From: Mangifera indica
Lineage: Eukaryota > Streptophyta > Magnoliopsida > Sapindales > Anacardiaceae
Assembly: GCF_011075055.1 (NCBI RefSeq)
Contig: NW_025401118.1
Span: forward strand, 186,001 to 250,000
Length of the DNA: 64,000 nt
Direction: 5' to 3'
In this document: positions 22,017 to 32,878 of the stretch, piece by piece
Numbering within the stretch: the first letter of the stretch is position 1
Layout of the letters: the number at the start of each line of letters is the position of its first letter
Notes under the pieces: model-generated
What the model saw: the letters and a program-made list of their open reading frames with translations, nothing else
What the model was told of the DNA's origin: nothing
The model's database searches: none
Program-made: the position numbers and the translations under genes

Positions 22017-25000
22017 ATGGCCATTTACGGGTGTCACCTCTCGTTCTTCATGTCGTTCTCTCTTCTCTGCGCCACCACCGTGGCCACCGCCACTGGTGTC
22101 AGCCCTAGCCGTGATTCCCAATACCTTGAGGAGGCGCTCCTCTGCAAACAGACGTACGGCTTCATGCCCTGCTCCACAACTGCATTGGGGAACCTGTTTT
22201 TGATCATCGTTTATGGATACCTGATTTTCGTGGCATGCAAGTGTGTTTTTGACGGGAGAGAGATGTTGAAGATTCTTGGTCCCGGTTGTCTTGGAAAAAT
22301 TGTTCTTCCCAAGCTTGATGCGCTTCCCAGCGCCATACTCATTCTTGGTAGAAGCTCTTACTTGAGTGTTGATTAACTTGTTTGGATTTTTTGATTAAGA
22401 GTTATATTTTCGAAATCTTGTTTATCTGTTTATCATCTGTTTTGAGTTTTATGGTGCTGACTAGAGCATAGTCATCAGCTAGGAAGCACGCACTGCGTGG
22501 TTGGCGGAAACGTTTCGGTGTCGGGAGTCTGCGTTTTCTTTCTGCTCTCAGTTTTACAAAGTTGTGAATTTGTTTTGTGCTTTAGAAGCCTTTGTTTATT
22601 CTGCATTTTGTGACTCTGAGCTTCAAACTACATGGGAGCTTTTTAATAAGTGATTGATTTTATTGTTGAAATTACTTTACTAGATAGGGAAAACACTTAA
22701 AGCAGTTTTTGTACTACCTCATTGGTTTATAATTTTATTTATTTAATTTTAAGCAGTTAATTGATTTATGGTCATGTTTCTTTTCAATTTAAAAGTTGAA
22801 TATATTTTTTATAATGTTAATCGGTTTTGATTTTATTTATATTAATGAAGGTTTGTAAATACTTTTTGGAAGAAGTGAAAAAAGTTAAATACAGGATACA
22901 ATATATTTTAAAAAAAAATTTGAATTTATAAAAAAACCCTTGTATTTTTTATATTTGTACATTTTCTCTCGTTTCTGTTCCTATATTTTTAAAAAATTGC
23001 GTTTCAATGTTTTTGTTTCTACGTTTTGATGTTTCGGCGTTTCTGTTTCTTTGTTACCTAGTTAATATTCTTTCAATTGAAAAAAAAAAAAAAAAAAAGG
23101 AGTTCTCCCACCCTACCCCAAACCTTGTTTAGCAGTATTAATCTCATAAATTTTTACAGCCTCTGGACTTTCCGAAAAGACGGAAATATCTCAAGTCAGA
23201 TATTTGTAGGAATGGGGTTACTAGCCAGCTAATGTATTTAGATAATATTCCTTCTCAAATATTGCATTTTTATCTGGTGATTGATGTGTTGATTGCATCT
23301 GATTAATTCTCTTGTTTTTTACAGTGTCTGGACTTTCTGGAACTAAGGAATCTGCTCAAAGTCGGGTCTTGGTGGGAATGGGGTTGCTAGCAGGATCAAC
23401 TGTCATGCTTCTTACTGTAATATGGGCATCCTGTATCATAGTTGGAAAACATGACATTAAGCGTTCAGTTGCTGAAGATGGTCAATATACAAAAGGATTT
23501 AGCTTAACTGGTATACAACTTTACTCAGAATTGTCCTTTACTAGTCTTCACTGATGGACTGAATAACCAATCTAGTTTGGATTAAGCAGTTCTCCGGCTC
23601 TTAACTTGGAATATGCCAAGGCAGTAGCATCTTTGTATTCTATTTTTAATTTGTGGTAGAATTGTCTCAAAGTTTGTTCTTGTCTAAGGGTTTCAATTAA
23701 AATTATAGAAACTCTTTATGTTGTAGAAGCTATGAGCCTGCAATGCAGTAGCTGCAAAGTGGGGGAGAAGGACGGGGTAGGGAGGGGAAAGAGAGATGAA
23801 ATTTAAGACACAACCAGTGTGTTATAGTTGTTTGTGAGGATTTGAGGAGTCGCTTATGAGCATGCACCTAGAAAACACAAATGAATGTGGAATTTAAATT
23901 GTATCTGTATAGAAAAAGCCACATCCATTTTTAACGCAGAAATTGAATAAATAGTTGCTTGAAACTAATATAATTTTCATGAGGCAGAGAGATCCTATAT
24001 AGATACATCCTGGACCGGAACATTACATTGACTATATCTTCATGTACATTGGTTGTAAGCAACAAGAAAGTGATAGTTATTTTTACAGGGAAAGAGACAA
24101 GGTCCAACATGGCTGTAGAGCCCTCTTACTGTATAAAGTTTCGGAGTGTTAGGGCTGGAGAAGTTGAGGGCTGGTAATGTTGGTCATGGTGCTTAGGGTG
24201 AGTTAGTTTCAATTTTCGTGGGGAAAACAGACTTGATATGACTATGATTGCTGCTTTATTTTAAGTGTGGAGATTTTTTTTAATTAAATTCCATTGAAGA
24301 TTTTCTAAATTGAAAAAAGAAATTCTCTTTGATTGCAGAAACCGGTGTTAGTACGGATATCTGGACGTGCTATACTGCAAGAATAATGGTTGTATCTGTC
24401 ATCCCATTTATTGTTGTTCAAATACCACAGATACTCCATTCAACTTCAGGAAGAGACTTTGCGGTTTTGATTGCTCTAATTCTATCTGTATTGATGCTCA
24501 CTGCTCATTGCATTTATCAGGTAACCATTCTTTTATGCAACAATTATAGCATCCTGTGAATTCTTTGATACCTGTGGCAAATTCCATGAGTCCATCTTAT
24601 GTAAGCACTGGTGACATTGGGGCACATCAATCTTTTGGTTGACATTGTGAAAATTCTGTGAGGATATTTTATTTGGTTCTTGTAATAACTTGTTAGAAAG
24701 ATTTAATTGATCAAGTGAATCTCATCTGAGAAGGCCATATTAATGAAGCTTTCTTCATGGTGTAAAGACAAATCTTGAGAATCTGTTATTCTTGATCTAG
24801 GAGAAATGAGTTATGAAGGCATCAACATGTTGATAGCTGGAGGACATTTTCTTCTTTCATTGCCTTATCAATATTTGTTCCTTCTAAAACCCTATTTAGC
24901 AGCATTGTTTCTGACCTTAGTGTTAAATGCTAATGTCTTGATTGGTATATTTAGAAGGAAAGATAATAGTTTTGGTATCTTCTATATACTTAGCCTTCTT

Positions 25001-25784
25001 TCTTTAACCCTTTTTCTATTTTACTGGATACTGCTTCTACCAAATTTTCTATGTATTTACTGATGCTTGACTTCCCTTTCATTCATGTTGTGTAGGTCGT
25101 TCAGCGCTCGGATCAGAGGCTGAGTTTTGTTGAAGATGGTGCTGCTGACATGTTACTAGAAGGCGGCAAGACAGATCAGGAGAATCAGACCTGCGATGTT
25201 GAAAATCCTAAGTCGATCTACTTTAAAGCAGTGCCAATGTTGATTATTGGCACCATTATTGCTGCTGCATTTGCTCATCCTCTAGTGGATGCTGTTACTA
25301 ACTTTTCCAATGCAACAAGTATCCCTCCATTCTTCGTTTCATTCATTGCACTGCCTATGGCAACAAAGTTAAGCGTAGTGGTACCATTGCTCATTGATGC
25401 CAGCCATAGGAACAGAACCGCCTCATCAACATTTATCAAGGTTCGTTACTCATTTCTATCTATTTTTCCATACGCAACTTGAGGTAATTAAAGGGTCTTA
25501 TATTATTTTGCTTTTTCTGATGTTTTCTGCTGCAGTTATACACAACTGTGTCAACGGATAATGTGATTTATCTATCAGCTTTCTTAGCTATCGTCTACAT
25601 CAGAGGATTGAGTTGGGATTTTTCAGCAGAAGTGCTGGCAATTGCTGTTGTATGCATTCTGGTGGGAGGCTTTGCCAGTGTCCGTACCACTTTCCCCCTT
25701 TGGACTTGTTTACTTGCTTACATGCTGTATCCTTTCTCCTTGGCACTGGTCTATGTTCTTGATTACGTCTTGGGGTGGGCATAG
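22017..25784 (+). CDS. NCL: NCL-type cation exchanger, copy C, EF-hand-less, intact frame (~430 aa)
   Basis: Exons 22017-22347, 23325-23510, 24339-24520, 25096-25440 and 25536-25784; phases agree at every junction and total 1293 nt (430 aa plus stop). Residues 1-26 form a signal peptide (MAIYGCHLSFFMSFSLLCA...). CKQTYGFMPCSTTALGNLFL and the following helix lead to alpha-repeat 1 (about 103-142: LPSAILIL, VSGLSGTKESAQS, GMGLLAGSTVMLL). Exon 3 adds two membrane segments. Exon 4 holds alpha-repeat 2 (about 294-335: HPLVDAVTNFSNAT, IPPFFVSFIALPMATKLSVVV); exon 5 gives the last helices. The usual EF-hand exons between the halves are missing; a short acidic linker (VEDGAADMLLEGGK) replaces them. 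The acidic residue usual after LP in alpha-1 is serine and NSSE in alpha-2 is KLSV, so ion exchange is doubtful. Start chosen for the signal peptide and match to copy B. A decoy exon 2 sits in intron 1. Confidence 0.85.
23160..23232 (+). pseudogene. Degenerate extra copy of NCL exon 2 (copy C)
   Basis: After tttttacag, reads cctctggactttccg ... atatttgtaggaatgggg then gctaatg. Homologous to exon 2 at 23325 but shortened and frameshifted, with stops. Matches the decoy of copy B at 11122, so the exon duplicated before copies B and C separated. Confidence 0.75.
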
Positions 25785-26665
25785 TTAAGAAGATGTATTA
25801 TAATTATAAAACAATAAAACTATGTGATGTAATAATATTTCATTGCATAGTGATATATTATGAATATAGCATGACTCAGTATACAAAGATCTTTTTAGAT
25901 TTTAACGTAAAGTGTAAAGGGCTGTTTGCATTTTCCAACTCCCATTTTCTCACCTTAAAATCGAATCAGATAAATGTTTTTTTCCAATTAATAATTCCTG
26001 CCACTTACAATATATTCTTATCTGCACTGACTTCTTAAGGCAAGTTTTTATAATTGGATTAGAGGCTCTAATAGGGTATGTTGGTGCTGGTGTAGCCCAC
26101 TGGACTAGATCTAAGGCCTGCACAATAACAGATTATATACACTGAACTGATGTAACGAAAGAATGAGGTTTACGGTTCAGTCTTATATACATAGAGTTGG
26201 ATTGGGTTTCACAATAATAGGTCTAACCGGTAGATTAACCTTAATTTTACGCTTTTATCTTTTAAATTTAATTTTTTTTTAAAATCATCAACAGTTCAAC
26301 CCGGCTTGAACAGTCCATGCATCTGGTCCACTATAGTAGCAGGTCGGGCTTTTCTATGTTGGGTTTCGGACCGATTTGATCCTATTAATGTCTCTAAATC
26401 GGATTGATGAGAATAAAGATGCAAAACTTTCAGTCTAGGGAATCAGAAGCACTGATTATAGGATTTAAGTTCAATGAGATAAATATGGGTGAGGATGATG
26501 CTGCTGACAAATTACTGAGAGATTTTAATATATCTAATGATAATCAAATTGATTTTGGTGAATTCACCAAAAGCATAGAAAATTGGCTCAGTGAAGTGCA
26601 TGGAGGAAATAGATATGGTGATCCTGGTTCTCATGAAATCCCCCAGTGGACCTCTATTAAAGCAG

Positions 26666-27008
26666 TTAGGGCTGGATTCGAGCCGAACCGAGCTTGGCTC
26701 GCAGCCAGCTCAGGCTCGGCTCGGTTTTTTTATGGCCGGCTCGAGTTCGGCTCGAGCTCGACTCGAGCTGAACTCGGCTCGGCTCAAGTTCGGCTCGTTT
26801 TCAACTCAGCTCGTTTATGGCTAGACTCGACTCGTTTTTCATATCAAAACGGCACCGTTTTGTATATATATATGGATCAAAACGACGTCGTTTTGTATAA
26901 AAAATTAAAAAAAAAATTACCGAACCAATCCGAGCTCGATCGAACCTAGCAGAGCCCGACTCATTTCGGGCTCGAGCTCAAGCTGGCTTGGCTCGAATCC
27001 AACCCTAA
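26666..27008. mobile_element. 343-bp MITE with TTAGGGYTGGATTCGAGCC ends
   Basis: Terminal inverted repeats: ttagggctggattcgagcc at the left, and the right end reads ttagggttggattcgagcc on the other strand. It is flanked by the 6-bp duplication aagcag (26660-26665 and 27009-27014; 7 bp if the element ends at ccta). The interior holds many ggctcg/cgagct phrases and two palindromes, aaacggcaccgtttt and aaacgacgtcgtttt. The other duplicate (near 3059) shows the intact empty site, proving insertion. Confidence 0.95.
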
Positions 27009-27030
27009 AAGCAGTGCTGATGCTTTTTTT

Positions 27031-27496
27031 TAGGGGTGGGCAAGTTTGGGTAAACGAACTGATTAACCGGATTTATAAACAAAACCGAATTTTTGGTTTG
27101 GTGAAGAATGCAAACCGAAACTAATATAAATTTACACATTAACCAGTTGATAATTGAACCGAATTTATCGGATAATCAAACCGATTTTTCAATTACTTGG
27201 TTTTGAACCGATTTTTAAATTAATATTACAATTATAAGATATTAAACAGAGTATGCATTTTCTATTACAACCTTAGGTTTGCTAATATTAATGTGATTAC
27301 TGCAAATCTCATTAAATAGAACTATAAAGAGACTATTTTTTTTGTCGATCAGTGGCATTAGTAATGAGGAATGAAAATGAATTTGCGACAAGAGTACACT
27401 TTTTTTTGTCATGAAATTTTTACATAAAATATTTTTATTATTTATTTAATTTGGAAACTGATTCGATTCGGTTTTTAGATAATTTTGCACACCCTC
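27031..27496. mobile_element. hAT-type MITE (duplicate of 3077-3564)
   Basis: Ends taggggtgggcaagtttgg and ttttgcacaccctca; inner aaccgattt inverted phrases. Lies immediately beside the 343-bp MITE. Confidence 0.7.
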
Positions 27497-27529
27497 AAGT
27501 TTTTTTCTTTTGTTTTTATTTTACTGATG

Positions 27530-27712
27530 AAAAATCTTTTTGAAGACAAACCAACCATATCAAACAAATAAAACTTTAAGTTTAGTAATTGATCGTACAA
27601 TTACTACACCAGATAAATTAAAATTTTGATTTTATTATGATATTAATGAGTTTCAAACCAAAACCTTTGGGATTCTACATATTTTATCATCCAAATTACC
27701 TTTGAGCGCTTA
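27530..27712 (-). mobile_element. SINE relic, family S (duplicate of 3590-3778)
   Basis: Same core phrases on the minus strand as the copy in segment A. Confidence 0.5.
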
Positions 27713-28324
27713 ATGATTGTTATAGGCTTTGCTGACCCTCTTGTAGATGCCGTTGACAACTTTTCAGATGCAACAACTATACCCTCATTCTTCATCTCAC
27801 TTATTGCATTGCATTGCCTTTGGCAACCAACTCAAGTGAAGCAGTATCAGCAAGCATTTTTGCCAAGGGTAAGAAGAACAGAACTGCCTCATTAACATTT
27901 TCCAAGGTTTGTTTCTCATTTCTCTCAATTCCCACATGCCATTTTTGCTACAAACTTTTTAATTAGACATAAAACATTACGCATTCAGCTATTGCAAGAG
28001 TTTTAGCCTTTACATGATTTAACTAGTTCATGAAGAAACTAGTTTTGTATTGCTGTAAATGCCATTATAGTTTTTTCCCATTTCCAAGTTTTCCTATGCA
28101 GTTGTATGGAGCAGTGGCAATGAATAATGTCCTATGCCTATCAGTTTTCTTAGCTCGTCTATCTTAGAGGATTGACATGGGACTTATGTTTGCATTTTGA
28201 TGGGTGCTTTTGGGAGTTTCCTAGTCTTCCCTCTCTGGGAATCTTCAATTGCAAATGCCCTTTATCCCTTGGCACTGGTTTATGTTCTTGATTATGCTTT
28301 TGGTTGGTCATAGCTTTGTATACA

Positions 28325-28436
28325 CATTTTTTAATACACAACTAAGTATACAGATCACGTGTCATTAAATAATTGAGTAATTTTAAATCAAACCCAATTA
28401 TGCGTTCAAAAGTGTATATACATAACATTGTTTATT
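28325..28436. mobile_element. MITE-A copy (duplicate of 4389-4500)
   Basis: Ends tttttaatacacaactaagt and gttcaaaagtgtatatacat. Confidence 0.6.
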
Positions 28437-28499
28437 CATAAATTGTGATTCATTCCTTCTGCACTTCTCCATATGGGTTTTTGATTGATATCTAATGAC

Positions 28500-29052
28500 T
28501 GATAACTGGGGGATTTAGTTGAAAGATGAAAATAACACAAAATTGCATAACAGGATTTCTGCAACCCAAATAAACATTTTTTTTCTGTGATACTTTCCCA
28601 CTTTTTCTCACTTATCTACTCATATTCAATGGAGGCCTTCTACTTCCATCACAACTACAATGAAGGGTCAGATTTAGATACCCCACCAAAACAAAGAGAA
28701 GACAAGCATATGTAAACATCCCCACAAACTCTCATTGTTACCAACCAATAACCAACACCAAAAATATAAACAAACCCACTTTGCATAACCGACCAAACTT
28801 AGCTTTCATCAAATTTCAACATCAAAACAAACCAATTTACATCTCCCTATCTTTCTCTTCTCTCTGCCCTCACATGGCCAAGATTTGGTTTTTTACTTTC
28901 ACACACAAGCTTGCATAAGCAAATTTATAAAATTTCCATGCCACCCCATTTGTCAAATTGTTTTAGAAAAAAGGAAAACAAGTCTGTCTTGGTATAATCT
29001 CAGAGAGATGACAAAGTGGCCTACCAAAGAAATGGATACAGGTTAGAAACAT
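28500..29052. other. Spacer between NCL relic C' and SPEAR; 3' flank of SPEAR
   Basis: No ORF of note. It contains a promoter-like module on the plus strand (28700: gcatatgtaaacatcccc; the partner at 4772 has a proper tatataaac), followed by pyrimidine-rich leader-like DNA and atggccaagatttgg with a stop 14 codons on. Serves as the SPEAR 3' UTR region on the other strand. Confidence 0.4.
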
Positions 29053-30811
29053 TTATAGCTTCAAATTGAGATCAACACTTCCGCCTACTTCACCATTGTT
29101 ACAATTATTCACTCTGCCTATGGCTTGGTCTTTTTGTGCCACTGCTTGTGGGAAGAAGCTGTAGTAAGGTTGCTGATGACTTGGTCTGCTCAGTTCTGGC
29201 CAAAGAATTGGATCTTCAACATTTCCCTTTTCACAAATGATATAAAGAAACAAGAAAGTTAGGTTCAATTTAATTAGAAAAGAAGTGAAATTAGTAGAAT
29301 GTAAATGGGTTCTTGTTTTAAGTTAGACTCACTTGATAAGGTAATGATTCAAAATCAGAGAATTCACTGCTATGGAAAGCCAGATAAGGTTGAGAGTGCC
29401 TTAATTTTGAACCTTGAGACATTGAAATTGTTGTGGGAGGAGCTAATGTGAGAAAAAGTCCATTTTCTTTGATGCTTTTCTTTGAATGATTAGGCTCCAA
29501 CATGAAAGTTGAGCATGAAGAACCTCCTCTGGCAAGTTTGGAAACAACTACATAAGCAATCAACATTTATTACCACAAAAACGTAAGGAACCAATCTAGA
29601 AACAAAGTCAAGCTAACCTGGAAAGTGTGCCAACAGGTTCAAAATTGAGTGTGTGACCACCACTGCCACAAGAAGCTGAGTCATCTGATTGGCTGATTCT
29701 GGGCTGAAGAATTGGAGGAAATTTGCAGTGGAAAGATGAGATGCCTGGTGGATTGTCTAGAGGAAAGGGATATGACCTCTTCATGCCAACCATCTATACT
29801 AAATTTTAACCAAATTTAACCAATCCACTTGTTAGATCTCTCAGTCTAAATAGAATAAACATAAATTTAAGACTAAATTTACTAGAACTCATTACAGAAC
29901 TTTCAGGTTACTCAAGTACAAGATCTAGTGTTTTTAAGAAAAAAGATGGAAGCTAAACTGAACATACCTTTTCCTCCTCTGTCCACATAGGTATATAATT
30001 GCCATAATAGCTTTGGTTTGAAGGGGGCTCCATCTGAAAATTTAGTACAGATGATGATGAAGTTGCTGATGATTCATTCACCTACACAAGTTAGATTTAT
30101 CAAGAAATTAAACAATAACACATAACAAAAATTTAAACAAACTCAATAAAGATGACTTAAAAAATGAAGAAAACTCTTTGAATGGCATACCACTAAAGAA
30201 GGATGATGCTGGAATTGTTGTGCTCTTTCCATCAAACTAGGGACAGGCCACATGGGAATTGATTCATGAGACAAATGATTCAAAGTTGAGCAAAAAGTTG
30301 ATCCTGGATTAACCCCAGAACTCTCTTTTTCAAGGTTAAACTCATAAGATTCCCACAATTTATGAACATTTTCGTGGCCCTGAAGTGAAACAGTTGACAA
30401 CCCTACGGGATTTGTCAATGGAACATTGTTGGAATTCAAAGTTTCAATATTTTGAGTTGATGATGAAGAGGGCCTAAACCCCAAATTTGCAGATGAAATA
30501 TCGGCTAGAAATGGAATTGCAGAAGGGGAAGAAGACTGATTTGAAGGATGAAAATTTGGAGTTGAAAGTGAGAGAACTGAAGATTTGGTTGGTGATATAG
30601 TTGTAAATGGTGATGCCATAGCTGCATCCTTCTTTTGCTGTTCTTCTAGTCTAATTCTTTCAAGTTGAGCCACACCAAGACCTCTTTGCGGGACTTTTTT
30701 GGGCTTTTGTTTCTTGGAAGATCTAAGAATATTACCACCACCACCAACACCACAGGTACCACTGCTATTATTGCTGCACTTTTGATCTTCTTGAGCCATT
30801 TTTATTTTCAT
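29053..30811 (-). CDS. SPEAR: SPEAR/TIE-family transcriptional adaptor with C-terminal EAR motif
   Basis: Five exons on the minus strand: 30191-30811, 29968-30081, 29618-29793, 29333-29528 and 29053-29226; junction phases agree and total 1281 nt (426 aa). The SPEAR motif lies at about residues 37-62 (KPKKVPQRGLGVAQLERIRL). Further family blocks are MWPVPSLMERAQQFQ, YYGNYIPMWTEEEK, MVGMKRSYPFPLDNPPG and GLFLTLAPPTTISM, and the protein ends in the EAR motif VDLNLKL. SPEAR/TIE proteins (relatives of SPOROCYTELESS) are known to bridge TOPLESS co-repressors to TCP factors in the nucleus. A second in-frame ATG at residue 5 (MAQEDQK) is an equally good start. The 3' half was copied to 6333-7171. A CIN-TCP gene, the expected partner class, is at 50129-51412. 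SPEAR number cannot be assigned from sequence alone. Confidence 0.92.
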
Positions 30812-31608
30812 CCTTCTAGTAAAGAAACTACTTTTGAAGTCAGCCTGAATAAAAAGATTTAATTTTGATCAAAACTCAAAATCTTGATTCACCATGCACA
30901 CCACTACACCTTTGAATCTCCCCTTCCAAAGTTTCGATCTTCAATTTACCCTTGCCACACCTATTATCTGACATTTTTGTTTCAGAAACATAAATTTTGA
31001 AGAGAAAACAAAAATCTTCATAAAAAAGAAAAAGAGATTATCATAATCTGAAATTAAAAATACCTGAAGATATGTCAGACCAAAATCTAGAGGAAGATCA
31101 AGAAGGCAAGTTAAAAAAGATTACCAAAAATCTCGGCAAACCCACGAAGCTAGGCAGGTTTTCAGCAGAAAAAAGATTGAAGAGAGAGAGAATCTGAGAT
31201 ACTTCAGATTTTTCTCCAAACCCAGTTGTTGTTTTGTTTGTCTGAGACAGATCAGATGAAAATCTAAACATTTCATGTAAAAATTAGAAGAAAAAAGTAT
31301 AAAATTTGAAAACCACGCAAATCTATGGAAAATAATAAATCTTTCAGGTTTGTCGCCCAAATCCTCGCTCCAATCGAGTTTGTAAAAGAAGACTAGACCG
31401 ACTCTCATGAATGACGGATGAAGAGTTGGAAGTTCCAAAAGTAGGTAAGTGCCAAAGTTTAAGTGGCATTGTCAGCTTAGCTTCATTCTTCCATTTCTGG
31501 GCATCTCTCTTGCTGTCTTTCCACCTTTTCTACCCTTTTCATGGGTCCCCTTGCCCCTTTCACCACCTCATTTTTTAAATTTTTGTTTCGTCATTTTGTT
31601 TTATTTTT
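30812..31608 (-). promoter_or_regulatory. SPEAR gene leader and promoter region
   Basis: Pyrimidine-rich acceptor-like tttttattcag lies about 40 bases before the ATG, so a 5'-UTR intron is possible. Further upstream, agagagagagaatctgag and a 105-aa chance ORF (31121-31438) are seen. No clear TATA box identified. Confidence 0.35.
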
Positions 31609-32739
31609 GGCCAAAGGACGTATTCCCACCAAAGGTTCCACAAGTTCCACCTCCTAACTATGTATTGAATCTGGGTCTACGTATGACAAATTGGTTTGAT
31701 TTGATTTAATATAATTGTCAAGGGTAATTATATAAGAAAGCTAGAGGGTAATTAAATATATATAAATTATCTAAATTACCTCTCTATAAACATAATGTTA
31801 TTTCTTTTTCAAAGAATAAAACTCTCTTCTTTTCTCCTGCCAATACAATGTACATATACTGTCTCTCAAATGAAAATTAATACGTGAGTAAATAGCATCG
31901 TAGAAATAGACTAACATTAACACATTGAGCAGTATTCGAAGACGTTTCATCAAAAATTGAAACGGGTATGCAAAATCTTTATTTATATAATTCACAGAAT
32001 TTGATCCTGACATATTTAATTATATTCAACACTATGAAAAACTCTAAACTCTCATTTATAAATTATTAAAAATAATAAAAATAATTAATTTAGAAGTAAT
32101 ATTAATATTTAATTAATAATATAGTAAAAATAATAAAATATCATCTATTTTTTCTTAAATTTAGAAAACTAATAATTTTCTTTAAAATTAAATTTTCGAA
32201 TCTTATATTTTCCCCTAAAGTTTAGGGTTTATCTCCCTCCCCTTTTCCCATGTTAGAACCGACTGTTTCGCTCTGCCTCTCTTTTTTCAGTGCATTTCTA
32301 GCGTGTTTACCCCACAATGACTCGTCCTCGTCCCCATACAAAGACAAATTGTCTTTGTCACTAGACCAAAGCAATGTATTCAATTGGGGAAGAAGACAAG
32401 TTATTATGGGAGGAACACATAGAAGATGCACCAGAAAAGGGGAGGGAGGGCAAAGCCATTGGTTCCAACGTAAAAAAAGAGGAGGGAGAAACCTTGAGAG
32501 GAAAATATAAGATTTAAAAGTTTAATTTTGAAGAAAAATTGTTAGTTTTTTAAACTTAAGGAAAAATTGATAATATTTTATTATTTTAATATATTACTAG
32601 TTAAATGATAATTTTATCTTTGAAATTAACTATTTTTATTAATTTTAATATCCTATAAATAAAAGTTTAGATTTTTAATAATTACTCAGTACAATGTTAG
32701 ATTTGTACTAAACCTGGGGTGGGAAATGGTCAGTTGGCC
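31609..32739. mobile_element. MULE-type MITE (MITE-C), 1.13 kb, with 9-bp TSD
   Basis: Left end ggccaaaggacgtattccca; the right end on the minus strand is ggccaactgaccatttccca. Flanks are tttattttt (31600-31608) and tgtattttt (32740-32748), a 9-bp duplication with one mismatch, as for Mutator-like elements. The interior around 32220-32500 is GC-richer with the tagggttta phrase and a hairpin around caaagacaaattgtctttg. No transposase. Confidence 0.85.
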
Positions 32740-32878
32740 TGTATTTTTTTCACATTCTTGAAGGAATTTTAATAATATTAGTGGTTTTTAATAGTTTATT
32801 TAAATAATAATTTATGTCCTAATTTCCTATTGACATGCAAATTAATAATATATTAAATAATTTGACAATATAACATAT

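Larger units (their letters stand above)
25960..28313 (+). pseudogene. NCL relic C' (EF-hand exon and C-terminal exons)
   Basis: Duplicate of relic A'. EF-hand exon at 26391-26640 (IDENKDAKLSV then stop; ISNDNQIDFGEF), alpha-2 exon at 27714-27905 (ADPLVDAVDNFSDATTIPSFF, frame broken by the same attgc duplication before LPLATNSSEAV), last exon at 28102-28313 with a frameshift. The 181-aa ORF from 26404 runs through a transposon insertion and is not a gene. Confidence 0.85.
23589..30001. repeat. Segmental duplication, copy C (partner 1-7171)
   Basis: Base 1 of the window aligns with 23589 and collinearity continues, with very few substitutions, to a sharp break at 30001 (partner 7171, after gtccacatag). 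It includes NCL exons 3-5, relic C', the spacer and SPEAR exons 3-5 plus part of exon 2. Differences: MITE 26666-27008 only here; the 950-bp tandem duplication and a MITE-A only in the partner; 95 bp of the SPEAR last exon lost in the partner. Confidence 0.92.

Noticed and set aside
26404..26949. 181-aa ORF continuing from EF-hand sequence
   Set aside because: The second half reads through the 343-bp MITE; the first part is a pseudo-exon with an upstream stop.
31121..31438. 105-aa minus-strand ORF upstream of SPEAR
   Set aside because: No recognisable domain; located in leader/promoter DNA and likely chance.
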